A stretch of DNA of 18,179 nucleotides from Geosiphon pyriformis. Its lineage: Eukaryota > Glomeromycota > Glomeromycetes > Archaeosporales > Geosiphonaceae. Positions 9,490-17,711 of the stretch are shown here, piece after piece (positions within the stretch are counted from its first letter, which is position 1; every line of letters begins with the position of its first letter). A model generated the notes under the pieces. It worked only from the letters and a program-made list of their open reading frames with translations, was not told where the DNA came from and ran no database searches. The DNA lies in the NCBI GenBank assembly GCA_016748015.1, contig JAAOMT010000620.1, positions 822,366-840,544 on the forward strand, written 5' to 3'. Made by a program: the position numbers and the translations under genes.

Positions 9490-12175
9490 CTTTAAACTGG
9501 TAGGCACATCTCTAAAGGGTAAGAGTGCAAGTCAATCAGAAGAAAACTCTTTTTACGCTTTTAATCTAACTGATGATAACCATAATATGAATGAACTGGC
9601 AATTAATACCTCTGACTTAACAAGAAAGAAGAAAAAAGCCAAGGTTGATTTTGTTTTAGATTTCAACAAAGTCTCAACTTCCACTGCTGACAACAATGAG
9701 CCACCAAAGGCTAAAGTTTTTAAAAATTTCCCAAAGTTGGAATCTTCAGAAATAATACAAAAATCTGGCCCCTATTTTGTTGTTAAAAATCTTATGGAAA
9801 CCTCAGTACACATTACATTTGGCCAACTAATGACCCATTCACAGTTCAGAAAAGATCTTTGCAAATCATTGATACCAAAGAAGAAGACACCAAAAACCAA
9901 TAAGCATTCCTGTCAAGCTAGACTTGTTAATAACAGCAATGTTATTTCTCTGATTTGCAAAGTCCAAGTGACTGGCTACTTTATTGATTTAATTCTAGAC
10001 AGTAGATCATCTGTTAGTGTAATTGCCAAACACTTTCTGGAAGTCATTAGAAGAAAAATTGATGAAACTTTCTACCTGGCCTATGACTAATGTACATAGT
10101 GACAAAAAGAAAGATCTGAGTATAGCCAAAGCTATTCCTGTTTGCATCAATGGTATTAGCATTGAAACAGACATGAAAGTATCTAAAGCAAAAGAGTATA
10201 CTATCATTGTTGGTAATAAGTGGCTTAAGAAAACCAAAGCACTACTTGACTATGAACTTTGTGAACTAATTATCAGATGTAATGAAAAACTCATTGTGGT
10301 TAAATGCCATTATTGGACAACTCTTCTAATAACCAAACAAAACCAAGAAGAAAAACAATTAAATGAATCAAATAATAATGAGAGTGATAATAAAAAAGAT
10401 CAAGAAGAACAAAAAAAAACTGTTGAACTTGCCTATACTATCTTTACCAACAATGGCAAGCCACTGGTTCATGTTAAAGCTGACAAAAAAGAAATCATAG
10501 TAAATAGCAAGCTGATCTGCTGGTTTTATTATGACATTCTCAGAAGGACTTTTGATAAAAAACCTGGCAAGAAAGCCAAATACAGCTATTGGTTGTGTCA
10601 GGTGCTGGTGTGATAAACTTTTATATTCTCTTAGTAATGAATACAAGTCCTGCCTAATCTATTACAAAGATTGGGAGCCAATTAGTTTGATACCTAGAAA
10701 AAAACTAAAAGAAGTACAGAAGTTTTTTGAGAGTAAACCACTTGAAATTCAATCCCTAATTGTAGAACAAAGAGAACCTTCCTCTGAAGAAAAAAAAAAG
10801 GATATTGAAAATCTGTTGGCTAGAAATGGCCCAGTTATTTCAAAAGAAGATGACACCCCTGGACGAACTCATGTGATACAACACACTATCACCACAAAAA
10901 AAACTTATCTCATCTATTTAAAGCTTTATCAATCCAATCAATGCAATGATAAGTTTATCAAAAAAGAGATAAACATGATGAAATATCTTGAATTCATACA
11001 AAAAACCAAGAGTGAATAGGCTTTTCCAGTTGTAGTGATATCCAAAAAAGGTGGAATCCTATGCTTCTGTGTTGACTACTGCCAACTAAATGCCATCACT
11101 ATAAGAGACATATACTTATTCCCCAAAATTGATGCAATACTAGATAAATTCAATAGTGCTGCTTTCTTCTCAATTATTAACTTAACTGCTGAATTCTGAC
11201 AAGTAGAAATAGATCCAGAAAGCAGAAAGAAAACTGCCTTCATTACCAAATATGGCACCTATGAATTCACAGTCATGCCTTTTGATCTTACCAATACTCC
11301 TCTTATCTTTCAATGCCTAATGGATAAAGTGTTTGAATCAGTAAAAAAAAACTTTGTTTTGGTTTACTTGGACAACATAATAGTATATTCAAAAACCTGG
11401 AATAAATATCTTGAACATTTACAGAAGGTTTTTGACCTGCTCAGAAATGCTGGCCTTAAGATCAATCCAATCAAATCTTTCTTTGGACACCAATCCACCC
11501 AGTTTCTTGGTCATCTTATTACAAAAGATGGAATCTTTCCTGACCCAGCTAAAGTTGAAAAAGTTCAGAACATTAGACAACCAATGAATGTTCCTAAACT
11601 ATGCTCTTTTCTTGGTTTGGTCTCTTACTATTGCAAATTTATTAAAAATTTTTCCAAAATCGCTTTTTCTCTTAATTAGCTACTCAGAAAAAATGTCAAT
11701 TATTATTAGGGCACTCATCAACAAAAAGCTTTTGAAATTCTAAAGAAAAAACTTGTTACTAAACCAATTTTCAAGCAACCTGATCTGAACCAACTTTTTA
11801 TCCTCTACACTAATGCATCTGGCTATGGACTTGGTGCTGTCTTTTCACAGAAGAATGAAAATTGCAGAGAACATGCCATAGCATATGCCAGTAGATTTCT
11901 CATACCAGCAGAAAAGAACTATTCAGTTACTGAACAAAAATGTTTAACAGTAGTTTGGGCTATTAGCTACTGGGATCAATATCTTCTTAGTGCAAAATTC
12001 TTAGTGGTAACAGATCATCAAGTCTTGGTTTGGCTGCACAATAAAAAGAAGTTGGAACACAAATAAATAACTTACTGAATACTCTACTTGAATAAATTTG
12101 ACTATGATATTCAACACTACAAAAGAGCAAATCATCAAAACACTGACACTCTCTCTAGACTTACCATTCAGTGAT
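9490..12175 (+). pseudogene. Pol pseudogene, copy B: protease, RT and RNase H
   Basis: The reading starts near 9490 and passes through three frames, with shifts at about 10075 and 10600. Protease: GYFIDLILDSRSS, where DSG has become DSR (AGA 10004-10006). RT from about 11020: CVDYCQLNA, motif A INLT with Asn for Asp (AAC 11179-11181), FQCLMDKVF, motif C YLDN (11365-11376) for YLDD, then FLGHLITKDG and the FLGLVSYYCKFI thumb/connection block. RNase H begins near 11790: YTNASGYGLGAVFSQ with Asn for the first catalytic Asp (AAT 11812-11814), TEQKCLTVVWA with Lys for Glu, and an intact TDHQ. Nonsense codons: TAG 11017, TGA 11197, TAG 11677, TAG 11707, TAA 12064, TGA 12076. Several fall at expected Trp positions (TGA 11197 aligns to Trp in copy A). 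Domain order is that of Ty3/gypsy. Confidence 0.9.
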
Positions 12176-12229
12176 AGTACAACCTCTCAAACCAAACCAA
12201 CTTAATTATTAATAACTCCATCACAAACA

Positions 12230-12887
12230 AACACAATAATAGACTTGGACAACTATTCTGCCTTAATGAAATTTTTGGGTAAAGGACAATACCCATCAGA
12301 ATACACTTGACAGCAAAAAGAATATTTGTGCAAACAATCAAATTTCTATTTGATCTGCCAGAACCAATTATATAAAAGAAACAAAAAAGATCCTAACCAC
12401 CTCCAAAGAGTCATCAAATTTGAAAAAAGAGAAATTGTAATATACAACATATACACTAATTCATTAGCTGGATACTTTGGAAAAACAAAGACAATTCAGA
12501 AAACTTTAGCTCACTATTATTGGCCTATCTTGGGAAAGAACATTGCTGAATACATCAAAACCTGTGACATCTGCCAAAAAAAAGGCAAACTCAATCACAA
12601 AGAAGATATCCATCCAATCTTTGTTGGTCAACCATTTGACAGAATTGGTATAAATGTTTTTGGACCTTTAACAATAATTCTTGATGACAACAAATACATT
12701 ATTACAGCTACCAACTATTTTACAAAGTGGGTAGAAGCAAGAGCCACTCCAGATCAAACAGCAGTTTTAATAGCCAATTTCATTTATGAAGATATTATCT
12801 GCCATTATGGCTGTCCCAAAGAACTTTTATTTGATAGAGGAAGAGCTTTTTTCAGTATACTAGTTGAAGAACTTTGTAGAAAAATTG
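12230..12887 (+). pseudogene. Integrase pseudogene, copy B, cut by LTR D
   Basis: The longest open piece starts at 12326 and is in a different frame from RNase H, so a shift lies between 12175 and 12326. The zinc-binding HHCC domain reads YTNSLAGYFGKTKTI: both expected His are Tyr (TAC 12452-12454 and 12473-12475), while the Cys pair C-D-I-C is intact (12563-12574). The rve catalytic core follows: the first Asp of DDE is Asn in RIGINVFGPL (AAT 12653-12655), and the second Asp is kept in LLFDRG (GAT 12833-12835), sixty codons later. The third residue (Glu) is not present because the family match ends at 12887, where the inserted LTR begins. The 27 codons past that point to 12970 are read-through into the LTR, not integrase. 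No chromodomain can be checked for the same reason. Confidence 0.87.
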
Positions 12888-13499
12888 TGTTACAGATGAT
12901 TATTTGGGATCTCAAAGCAAATAACAAACCCATAACTTGGTGCTTAATTGATGATGTTAGTAATGTCTGAAGGTGTTTTGATTGGCAGGTTTTGATTGGA
13001 GTTTTTTGTATAATGGACAGAAATTCCCATGTTATTTTATCTGTAGCTTCTTGGAATTACAATTTTGTCAATTTTTTTCTCAGTGTGGTGGCTGGCAATC
13101 CTCTAGTAAGCAATCTGTAATTCTTACACATTTTACCCACTTACAAGGATCTTTTACCAAACAATCCTTAACATCAATACTTAGCATTTAATTTTCAATC
13201 AATTAGTATACACAACAAAAATAAAGACAAAAATAAAAGAAATAAAAAAAAATAAAGACAATAAGCCAAGACAATGTACATTAGTATCCTATCAATAGCT
13301 GTGATCAAAAGCTATTGTTCTCATATATTTTAAGTATTAATTACTATTACCATTTAGGGTTAATAGTGAACAACTGGATTTGAGATACTAAATAAGTATA
13401 TTTATTGATATTTTGGAATGCTATGGTTTCTAACTGGAGAACAATAACTAAAGAATTTCTTTTTTCTCCCTCTTCTTTTTCTGCTTTTAATGTTACTGC

Positions 13500-13508
13500 T
13501 ATATATAT
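13500..13508 (-). promoter_or_regulatory. TATA-like box of LTR D
   Basis: An alternating TATATATAT run at the place that aligns with the TATATATA of LTR C. It separates the conserved R-U5 part from the non-homologous U3 repeat region. Confidence 0.5.
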
Positions 13509-13570
13509 GTATTTTCTAGTTTTACAAGATAACTTTGAATCATCTGTTCTTGTTAGCTATTGCTTTGTTT

Positions 13571-13720
13571 TCTTACGTTATAACTAATTATCCTATGTTA
13601 TAACATGTTATCTGATGTTATTACATGTTATTCTATGTTATTCCATGCTATAACACATTATTCTACATTATAACACATTATCTTACATTATAATGCATTA
13701 TCCAACATTATTGCATGCTA
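13571..13720 (-). repeat. 10-bp tandem repeat array in U3 of LTR D, 15 units
   Basis: Fifteen consecutive 10-bp units with no indel, nearly all ending in TTA or CTA, consensus TNNNATGTTA on plus. Alternate units form palindromes such as TAACATGTTA and TATGTTATAACAT, giving a 20-bp higher-order repeat. It lies just upstream of TATA in the minus-strand sense, in the enhancer position. The tract also reads as AT-rich satellite-like DNA. Confidence 0.9.
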
Positions 13721-13764
13721 TTCTGTGTCCCTTCACATTTCATCATGTTTTTTTTTAGGTCACA

Positions 13765-13782
13765 TTTTTTTCTTCTTTTTTT
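13765..13782 (-). other. Candidate polypurine tract of element D
   Basis: On the minus strand this is 18 consecutive purines (A7-GAAG-A7), followed at once by TGTGACC, the proposed LTR start. A purine run touching an LTR start is the expected plus-strand primer site. The region is generally rich in such runs, so the call rests mainly on the exact adjacency. Confidence 0.55.
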
Positions 13783-13828
13783 AATAGGCTTTTTTTCTTT
13801 AAGTAATATTATTTCTTCCTTTTTAATA

Positions 13829-14820
13829 TTAAGCTCCTATGAAGTCGGTTATGTCTATTAATAGAACTTCATTTATGTAATGTTCAATGGTTATGTTGAT
13901 TATGGCTTTTTGTAAATCTTTGAACTGTTAATTAGTCATTCATTCTATGTTGTTAACTGTTATTTTTTTCAAAGATCCATCCAATAGTATGTTTGGACAA
14001 TGTTAAAAAGTGACATATAATTGACATGCTGCCTTGTAGTATAGTGTTAGGTTGCTTCTTCTTATGAATTCTTTTACTTGTTGTATTGTTTTGTTGTTGA
14101 AAGTTTTTTGGTTGTAGTCTTCATATGGGTTTTCTAAGTCTAGTTGTTTTCCAATTTTGTAAAACCAATATATTGGAGGAAGTTTTTTTTTCCACTTCTG
14201 AGCATTGTTTGGTGTCTACTTCCCTGTTTCGGAGAGTTCGGTCTCACGAGCTAAAGATTTTTTAATTTTTTTTAGCCCAAAAGCCAAGTATGTTGTATAT
14301 AATTGTTTTTGTCTTCTATCTAATTTTTTCACTTCTTCTTCTTCCTCCTCTCCTTTTCTTCACATCCTGCCCAAGAAGTATATTTAATTCTTTTTTGTAA
14401 AATTTTCTTCTTGGGCAGAGTGTAGAAATGGGAATGGTTAGTTCTAGTTAAACTCTCATCCATCTCTTTCTTCTTCTTATCTTTATATCTTATCTCTTTT
14501 TTATCAATTATAATTTCTATTTAAGATGTAAATTTTTGAATTTTGTTAAATAATTGTTTAGATAATTTTAAAATTTTGTCTAAAAAGTCCATGTTTGAAA
14601 TTTTTATCATTCCCTTCTTTGTGGTCTCAAGGCTTATATGCATGTAATATCTAGATTTTGGTATATGTGTAGCTATGTTTTAATAATTATTATTGGTTCC
14701 ATATCTCATGGTATATTTTCTGATCTGATTAATAGAATTTGTGCTCTTAGTTGTGATTTCACTAATCTAATTATAACTTATAAAATCTGTTTCCTAAAAT
14801 TTTGTGTATGTGAAATGGTC
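13829..14820 (-). pseudogene. Unidentified decayed ORF at the 3' end of element D
   Basis: I do not recognise this protein. On the minus strand, two stretches in different frames read as long coherent protein. The first runs from about 14690 (first Met 14643) to 14335 with one stop, through MDFLDKILKLSKQLFNK and a very basic KERRKKKK end. The second runs from about 14340 to the TAA at 13829-13831, with EEEEEEVKKLDRRQKQ, LAFGLKKIKKSLA, ETELSETGK, LPPIYWFYKIGKQLD and a C-terminal IDITDFIGA; its stops include a TAG near 14226 and TAA 14003-14005. The two join near a GAA/AAG-rich purine run, a likely frameshift site. Composition is Lys/Glu-rich with no membrane segment seen. It ends about 46 bases before the purine tract of LTR D, so it could be a 3' accessory ORF or a divergent pol tail of D. 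It might instead be an older unrelated insertion. Confidence 0.5.
14367..14418. repeat. Perfect 12-bp inverted repeat
   Basis: CTGCCCAAGAAG (14367-14378) and CTTCTTGGGCAG (14407-14418) are exact reverse complements around a 28-base AT-rich loop. It lies inside the unidentified ORF. It could be a chance feature of Lys-rich coding or a hairpin; no T-run typical of a terminator follows. Confidence 0.75.
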
Positions 14821-14894
14821 TATTGTTACTCATAAAAATATAGAAAATATATTAGCATAATTATTAGCCAATCAGAAGTAAGCATAGTAAATGT

Positions 14895-15030
14895 GGAATT
14901 CCAGGATTCCTCTCAGGAATTGCAGGATTTCAGGAATTTCAGGATTCCCCGATGAGGAATTGCAGAATTCCAAAATTCCAAGAATTCCAGGATTTCTGTT
15001 ATGAAGAATCGAGGAATTGAGGAATCTCAA
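14895..15030 (+). repeat. Degenerate GGAATTCC/CAGGATT repeat array in U3 of LTR C
   Basis: About ten copies of GGAATT or GAATTCC motifs interleaved with CAGGATT, with irregular spacing of roughly 9-22 bp. GAATTC is itself palindromic. The array stops just before the TATA box, occupying the same place as the 12-bp and 10-bp arrays in the other LTRs but sharing no sequence with them. Confidence 0.82.
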
Positions 15031-15035
15031 TTATG

Positions 15036-15043
15036 TATATATA
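15036..15043 (+). promoter_or_regulatory. LTR TATA box, element C
   Basis: TATATATA in a block that aligns to the TATA-like run of LTR D. It is the left limit of C/D LTR similarity and about 600 bases before the LTR end. Confidence 0.6.
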
Positions 15044-15643
15044 GTGGTAGTATTAGAAACAGAAAAGACAGAATTAATACTACAGAATCCTTAGCCTAGA
15101 AACAAAAATCATCAAATAAATAATTATTCTATATCTTAATCCACTCTCTACTATTAACACTTCATGTTAATAATAAGTGATACTTAACCACACTGAAACA
15201 ATAGCTCTTGATCATGGCTATTGACAGGATACTAATCTGCAAATTGCCTTGGCTTATTTTTTTTCTTTCTTTATTTTTCTCTTATTTTCTTTATTTTATT
15301 TTGATTTATTATTGTGTACTAACTCATTGATTGAAAAGTGCTGATTACTGACATCAAGGATTGCCTGGTAAAAGACCCCTGTAAGAGAGTAGGACATGTA
15401 CAGAAGATACAGATTACTTACCAGAAGATTGCCGGCCACCAAGCCGAGAAAAGAATTGACAGACTTGCAAGTCTGGGAAGCTACAGATAAAACAACTATT
15501 GAATCTCTGTTCATTATACAAAAGACTCCATCAAAACCTTCAGATACAACACTCGCAAAACCTTATCAATGGAAGTAGCTTCATGAACATCAAGTTATGG
15601 GTTGTTATTTACTTCAACAGCAGAAATAATCTTCTGTAATATT

Positions 15644-15660
15644 TGGTGCTCCCTGTAAGG
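15644..15660 (+). other. Primer binding site, element C
   Basis: TGGTGCTCCCTGTAAGG, two bases after the LTR end. It differs by one base from the site of copy A although the two LTR families are otherwise unrelated, so both probably use the same tRNA primer. Confidence 0.75.
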
Positions 15661-15700
15661 TATAATTCTACAGAGAACCAGCACCAACCCAAATCTAAAC

Positions 15701-17710
15701 ATGGCAGAATCAGAAAATATAGGAGCAAACCATTTAGAATTCGCGAAATCCTTGTTTCAACAATACAGCTAACAATTAGGATTAAACAGTAATCATTATC
15801 CAGCCGAATCAGCCTTCAACTTTTACATCAACGACAGAATCACTGAATGCTTAGGAGGAACAGTTAACATTGAAACAGCAAGAGAAAACTTTTACACAGA
15901 ATTATTCCAACACACCAACTTACCAAGGAACTATAGTTTTGCACCAATAATTAGAGAAATCAACCAGACTATTGAAAAGTACATTCAACAACAATTTCCT
16001 ATTACCTATGTAGACAAAGGTAAAGGAAGAATACAAACACCAACAGCAATACCAAAAGGAATACAATTACCTAGTTGGAAGAAGCACAGAGTAGAATCAC
16101 CAACTGCTCCATCATATCACTACACACCTGGAAGTGCCATTAACATCTTATCAGCAAACACATCCACCTCAAATACAACATTAACAGTTGGAAGATTCTA
16201 GTTCCAAAGCAAACAACAGAAAGAAGATTTACTAGGGCCATACGGAGCGTATTTTGAAGGATTTAAATCATGATTACCAACTCCATCAGGAATTCGATCA
16301 CTGCCACCTCAACCAGACTTTGGAATCACTACCCCATGGGAACTATCAGAAGAAGAATTGGAAGATCAAAAATTTACTTACCAAAACCCAATCACTGAAA
16401 ACCTGGAAGTTAAAACCCTGAATTTTCAAGCTCAGCAAAGTCTAAATCTAGAAAATTTGGAAATCAAAACCCGAATCATCAAAAGCAGAACAATCCAAAT
16501 CCCGAATTAAGTAATCAGCAAAACTTATCTCCAGTAATCATCATCGATCAACTGCCAATTAATCTAGTAGCCAAACTCATACAACAGTTATTTCAACTAC
16601 CACCCCAACAACCAGTACAACAACAACCACTTCAACAGCCACCACAACAATCCAACTTAGATCCAATGGCCTACACACCAATCACAAAACTTGACAACTT
16701 TACTGGCGAAGAAGATGACGTGCAAGTATGGCTGAATAATGTAGAGAAAGCCATTACTGCAAATGGATGGAATGATGCCTAAGCATTTCAAGCCATCCCA
16801 TACTTTCTAAAAGACACTGCAGATGCATGGTATCAAAGTCTAGATGTTAAACCCCAAAACTTCAACAACTTCAAGACAAAATTCATAAGATATTTCAGCA
16901 ACAATAATAGTATCAACAAATTAGCCAATCTTTTTACTACCATCAAACAAGGAGATACTGAAGCAGTCACCACTTACTTGGGACGCTTCCATAGAAACTT
17001 ATGCCAGATCCAAGCAATTCAAGCTAACTATTTTACAGTGCCACAGATTTTAAACCAATTTATTAGAGGTTTGTGCAGTAATCTTCTCCAGCGAGTACAT
17101 CCAATGCATCCAGTTGACCTTCTTATCGCAGTTACACATGCCAGAGATTTTGAAGCAGCTGAGTTAGAAGCCAACCACACCCAAGCAGTAAACCTAGTAA
17201 TAAATGAATCATCTGAATTGGACTCCAAACTGAAACAGTTCAGTGAGTCAATTAATCAGAAACTAGAGGAATACTTAGCTGACAATTGCACCATATATCA
17301 AACATCACAACAACGCCATAATTCAGAAAATGCGAATCGTTTCCAAAATCAATCATGGTCATCATCTTTGATTACATCTAGTCTACCATGGCAGCTGGAA
17401 ATGCGTGCTTGCCACAACTGTGATAAACAAGGCATATTCGAGTTAATTGCCATACTTATAGCAACCAACGATCAGGAAATCAATACAGAAATCCTGATCG
17501 CCAGTTCCAAACTCTGAATTGTTATCTGAATCAAGATCAAGACCAATATCAAACTACTTACCTGCCAATGATGTAGCAACCAATTTATCAACCACCAATA
17601 TATTAACCTTCAATTTATCAACAGCAGTCTCCAGTAATTTATTAGCCACAGTCCCAAATAATTTATTGGTCTCAACCATCAATCCAAACACCGCTCCAAA
17701 ACTCAGCTAC
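15701..17710 (+). pseudogene. Gag pseudogene, element C
   Basis: ATG 15701 (MAESENIGANHLEF) opens a frame readable to 16510 with stops at 15770 (TAA), 16199 (TAG) and 16271 (TGA). A shift near 16400-16440 leads to a second frame through an Asn/Pro/Gln-rich segment (about 16590-16650). The capsid core follows: YTPITKLDNFTGEEDDVQVW, a stop at 16780-16782 where Gln is likely, DTADAWYQSL, then LFTTIKQGDTEAVTTYL and FIRGL. This order is that of Retrotrans_gag. An acidic helix rich in Glu/Ala and LKQFSESINQKLEEYLAD precedes the knuckle. The CX2CX4HX4C ligands are all present (Cys 17410, Cys 17419, His 17433, Cys 17448), but a missing base at 17431-17432 puts the last two in a third frame. A Gln/Pro/Asn-rich linker with several stops continues to about 17710. 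Confidence 0.86.
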
Positions 17711-17711
17711 A

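Larger units (their letters stand above)
7169..12887 (+). mobile_element. Ty3/gypsy LTR retrotransposon copy B, truncated in integrase
   Basis: Same family as copy A and more complete: LTR, PBS, gag, protease, RT, RNase H and two thirds of integrase. The order RT-RNase H-integrase defines Ty3/gypsy (Metaviridae type) rather than copia. Similarity to integrase stops at 12887, where the inverted LTR of element D begins. Neither the rest of integrase nor a 3' LTR of this family occurs further right in the window. Confidence 0.88.
12888..13764 (-). repeat. LTR of element D, inverted, inserted in copy B integrase
   Basis: The part 12888-13510 is the reverse complement of a divergent copy of 15036-15641, the TATA-to-end portion of LTR C. 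The match covers the terminal block (TGTTACAG at 12888, complement of the LTR end CTGTAACA) through to a TATA-like run (13500-13508). Beyond TATA the two U3 regions do not align. On the minus strand the LTR can begin with TGTGACC (CA at 13763-13764 on plus), directly preceded by a purine tract, giving a length of about 877 bp. No PBS lies beyond the 12888 end, so it is a solo LTR or, more likely, a 3' LTR of a minus-strand element lying to the right. The five bases left of the insertion are AATTG; no matching target duplication was found. Confidence 0.78.
14824..15641 (+). repeat. 5' LTR of element C
   Basis: It begins TGTTAC (14824) and ends GTAATA (15636-15641), which matches the inverted terminus GTAACA with one C-to-T change. 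Length is about 818 bp. It contains a GGAATTCC-like repeat region, TATATATA at 15036-15043, and a downstream part shared with the inverted LTR D. The right boundary is fixed by the primer binding site two bases later; the left boundary is inferred from the TGTTAC terminus alone. Confidence 0.76.

Noticed and set aside
3749-12080. Possible alternative genetic code, since many in-frame TAA/TAG fall at expected Gln positions
   Set aside because: TGA and TAG also replace Trp, stops differ between sister copies, and frameshifts accompany them. This is pseudogene decay by transitions.
12982-13191. 69-codon plus ORF after integrase
   Set aside because: It lies within the inverted LTR D and has no conserved counterpart in that frame of LTR C.
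13571-13730. CRISPR-like array
   Set aside because: The units are contiguous 10-bp repeats without spacers, inside an LTR of a eukaryotic retrotransposon.
14367-14418. Rho-independent terminator or miniature inverted-repeat transposon
   Set aside because: The 12-bp stem has a long AT-rich loop, no trailing T-run and no target duplication, and the context is eukaryotic.
14638-14835. 65-codon hydrophobic plus ORF, and 14205-14387
   Set aside because: Hydrophobicity follows from T-rich sequence complementary to a Lys/Asn-rich minus-strand reading, which is the more coherent one.
15296-15514. 72-codon antisense ORF in LTR C, with a related but shorter reading in LTR D (from about 13016)
   Set aside because: Antisense LTR proteins exist in some elements, but here the D copy stops after about 34 codons and similarity is explained by LTR homology. 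The sense ORF at 15396-15578 is rejected for the same reason.
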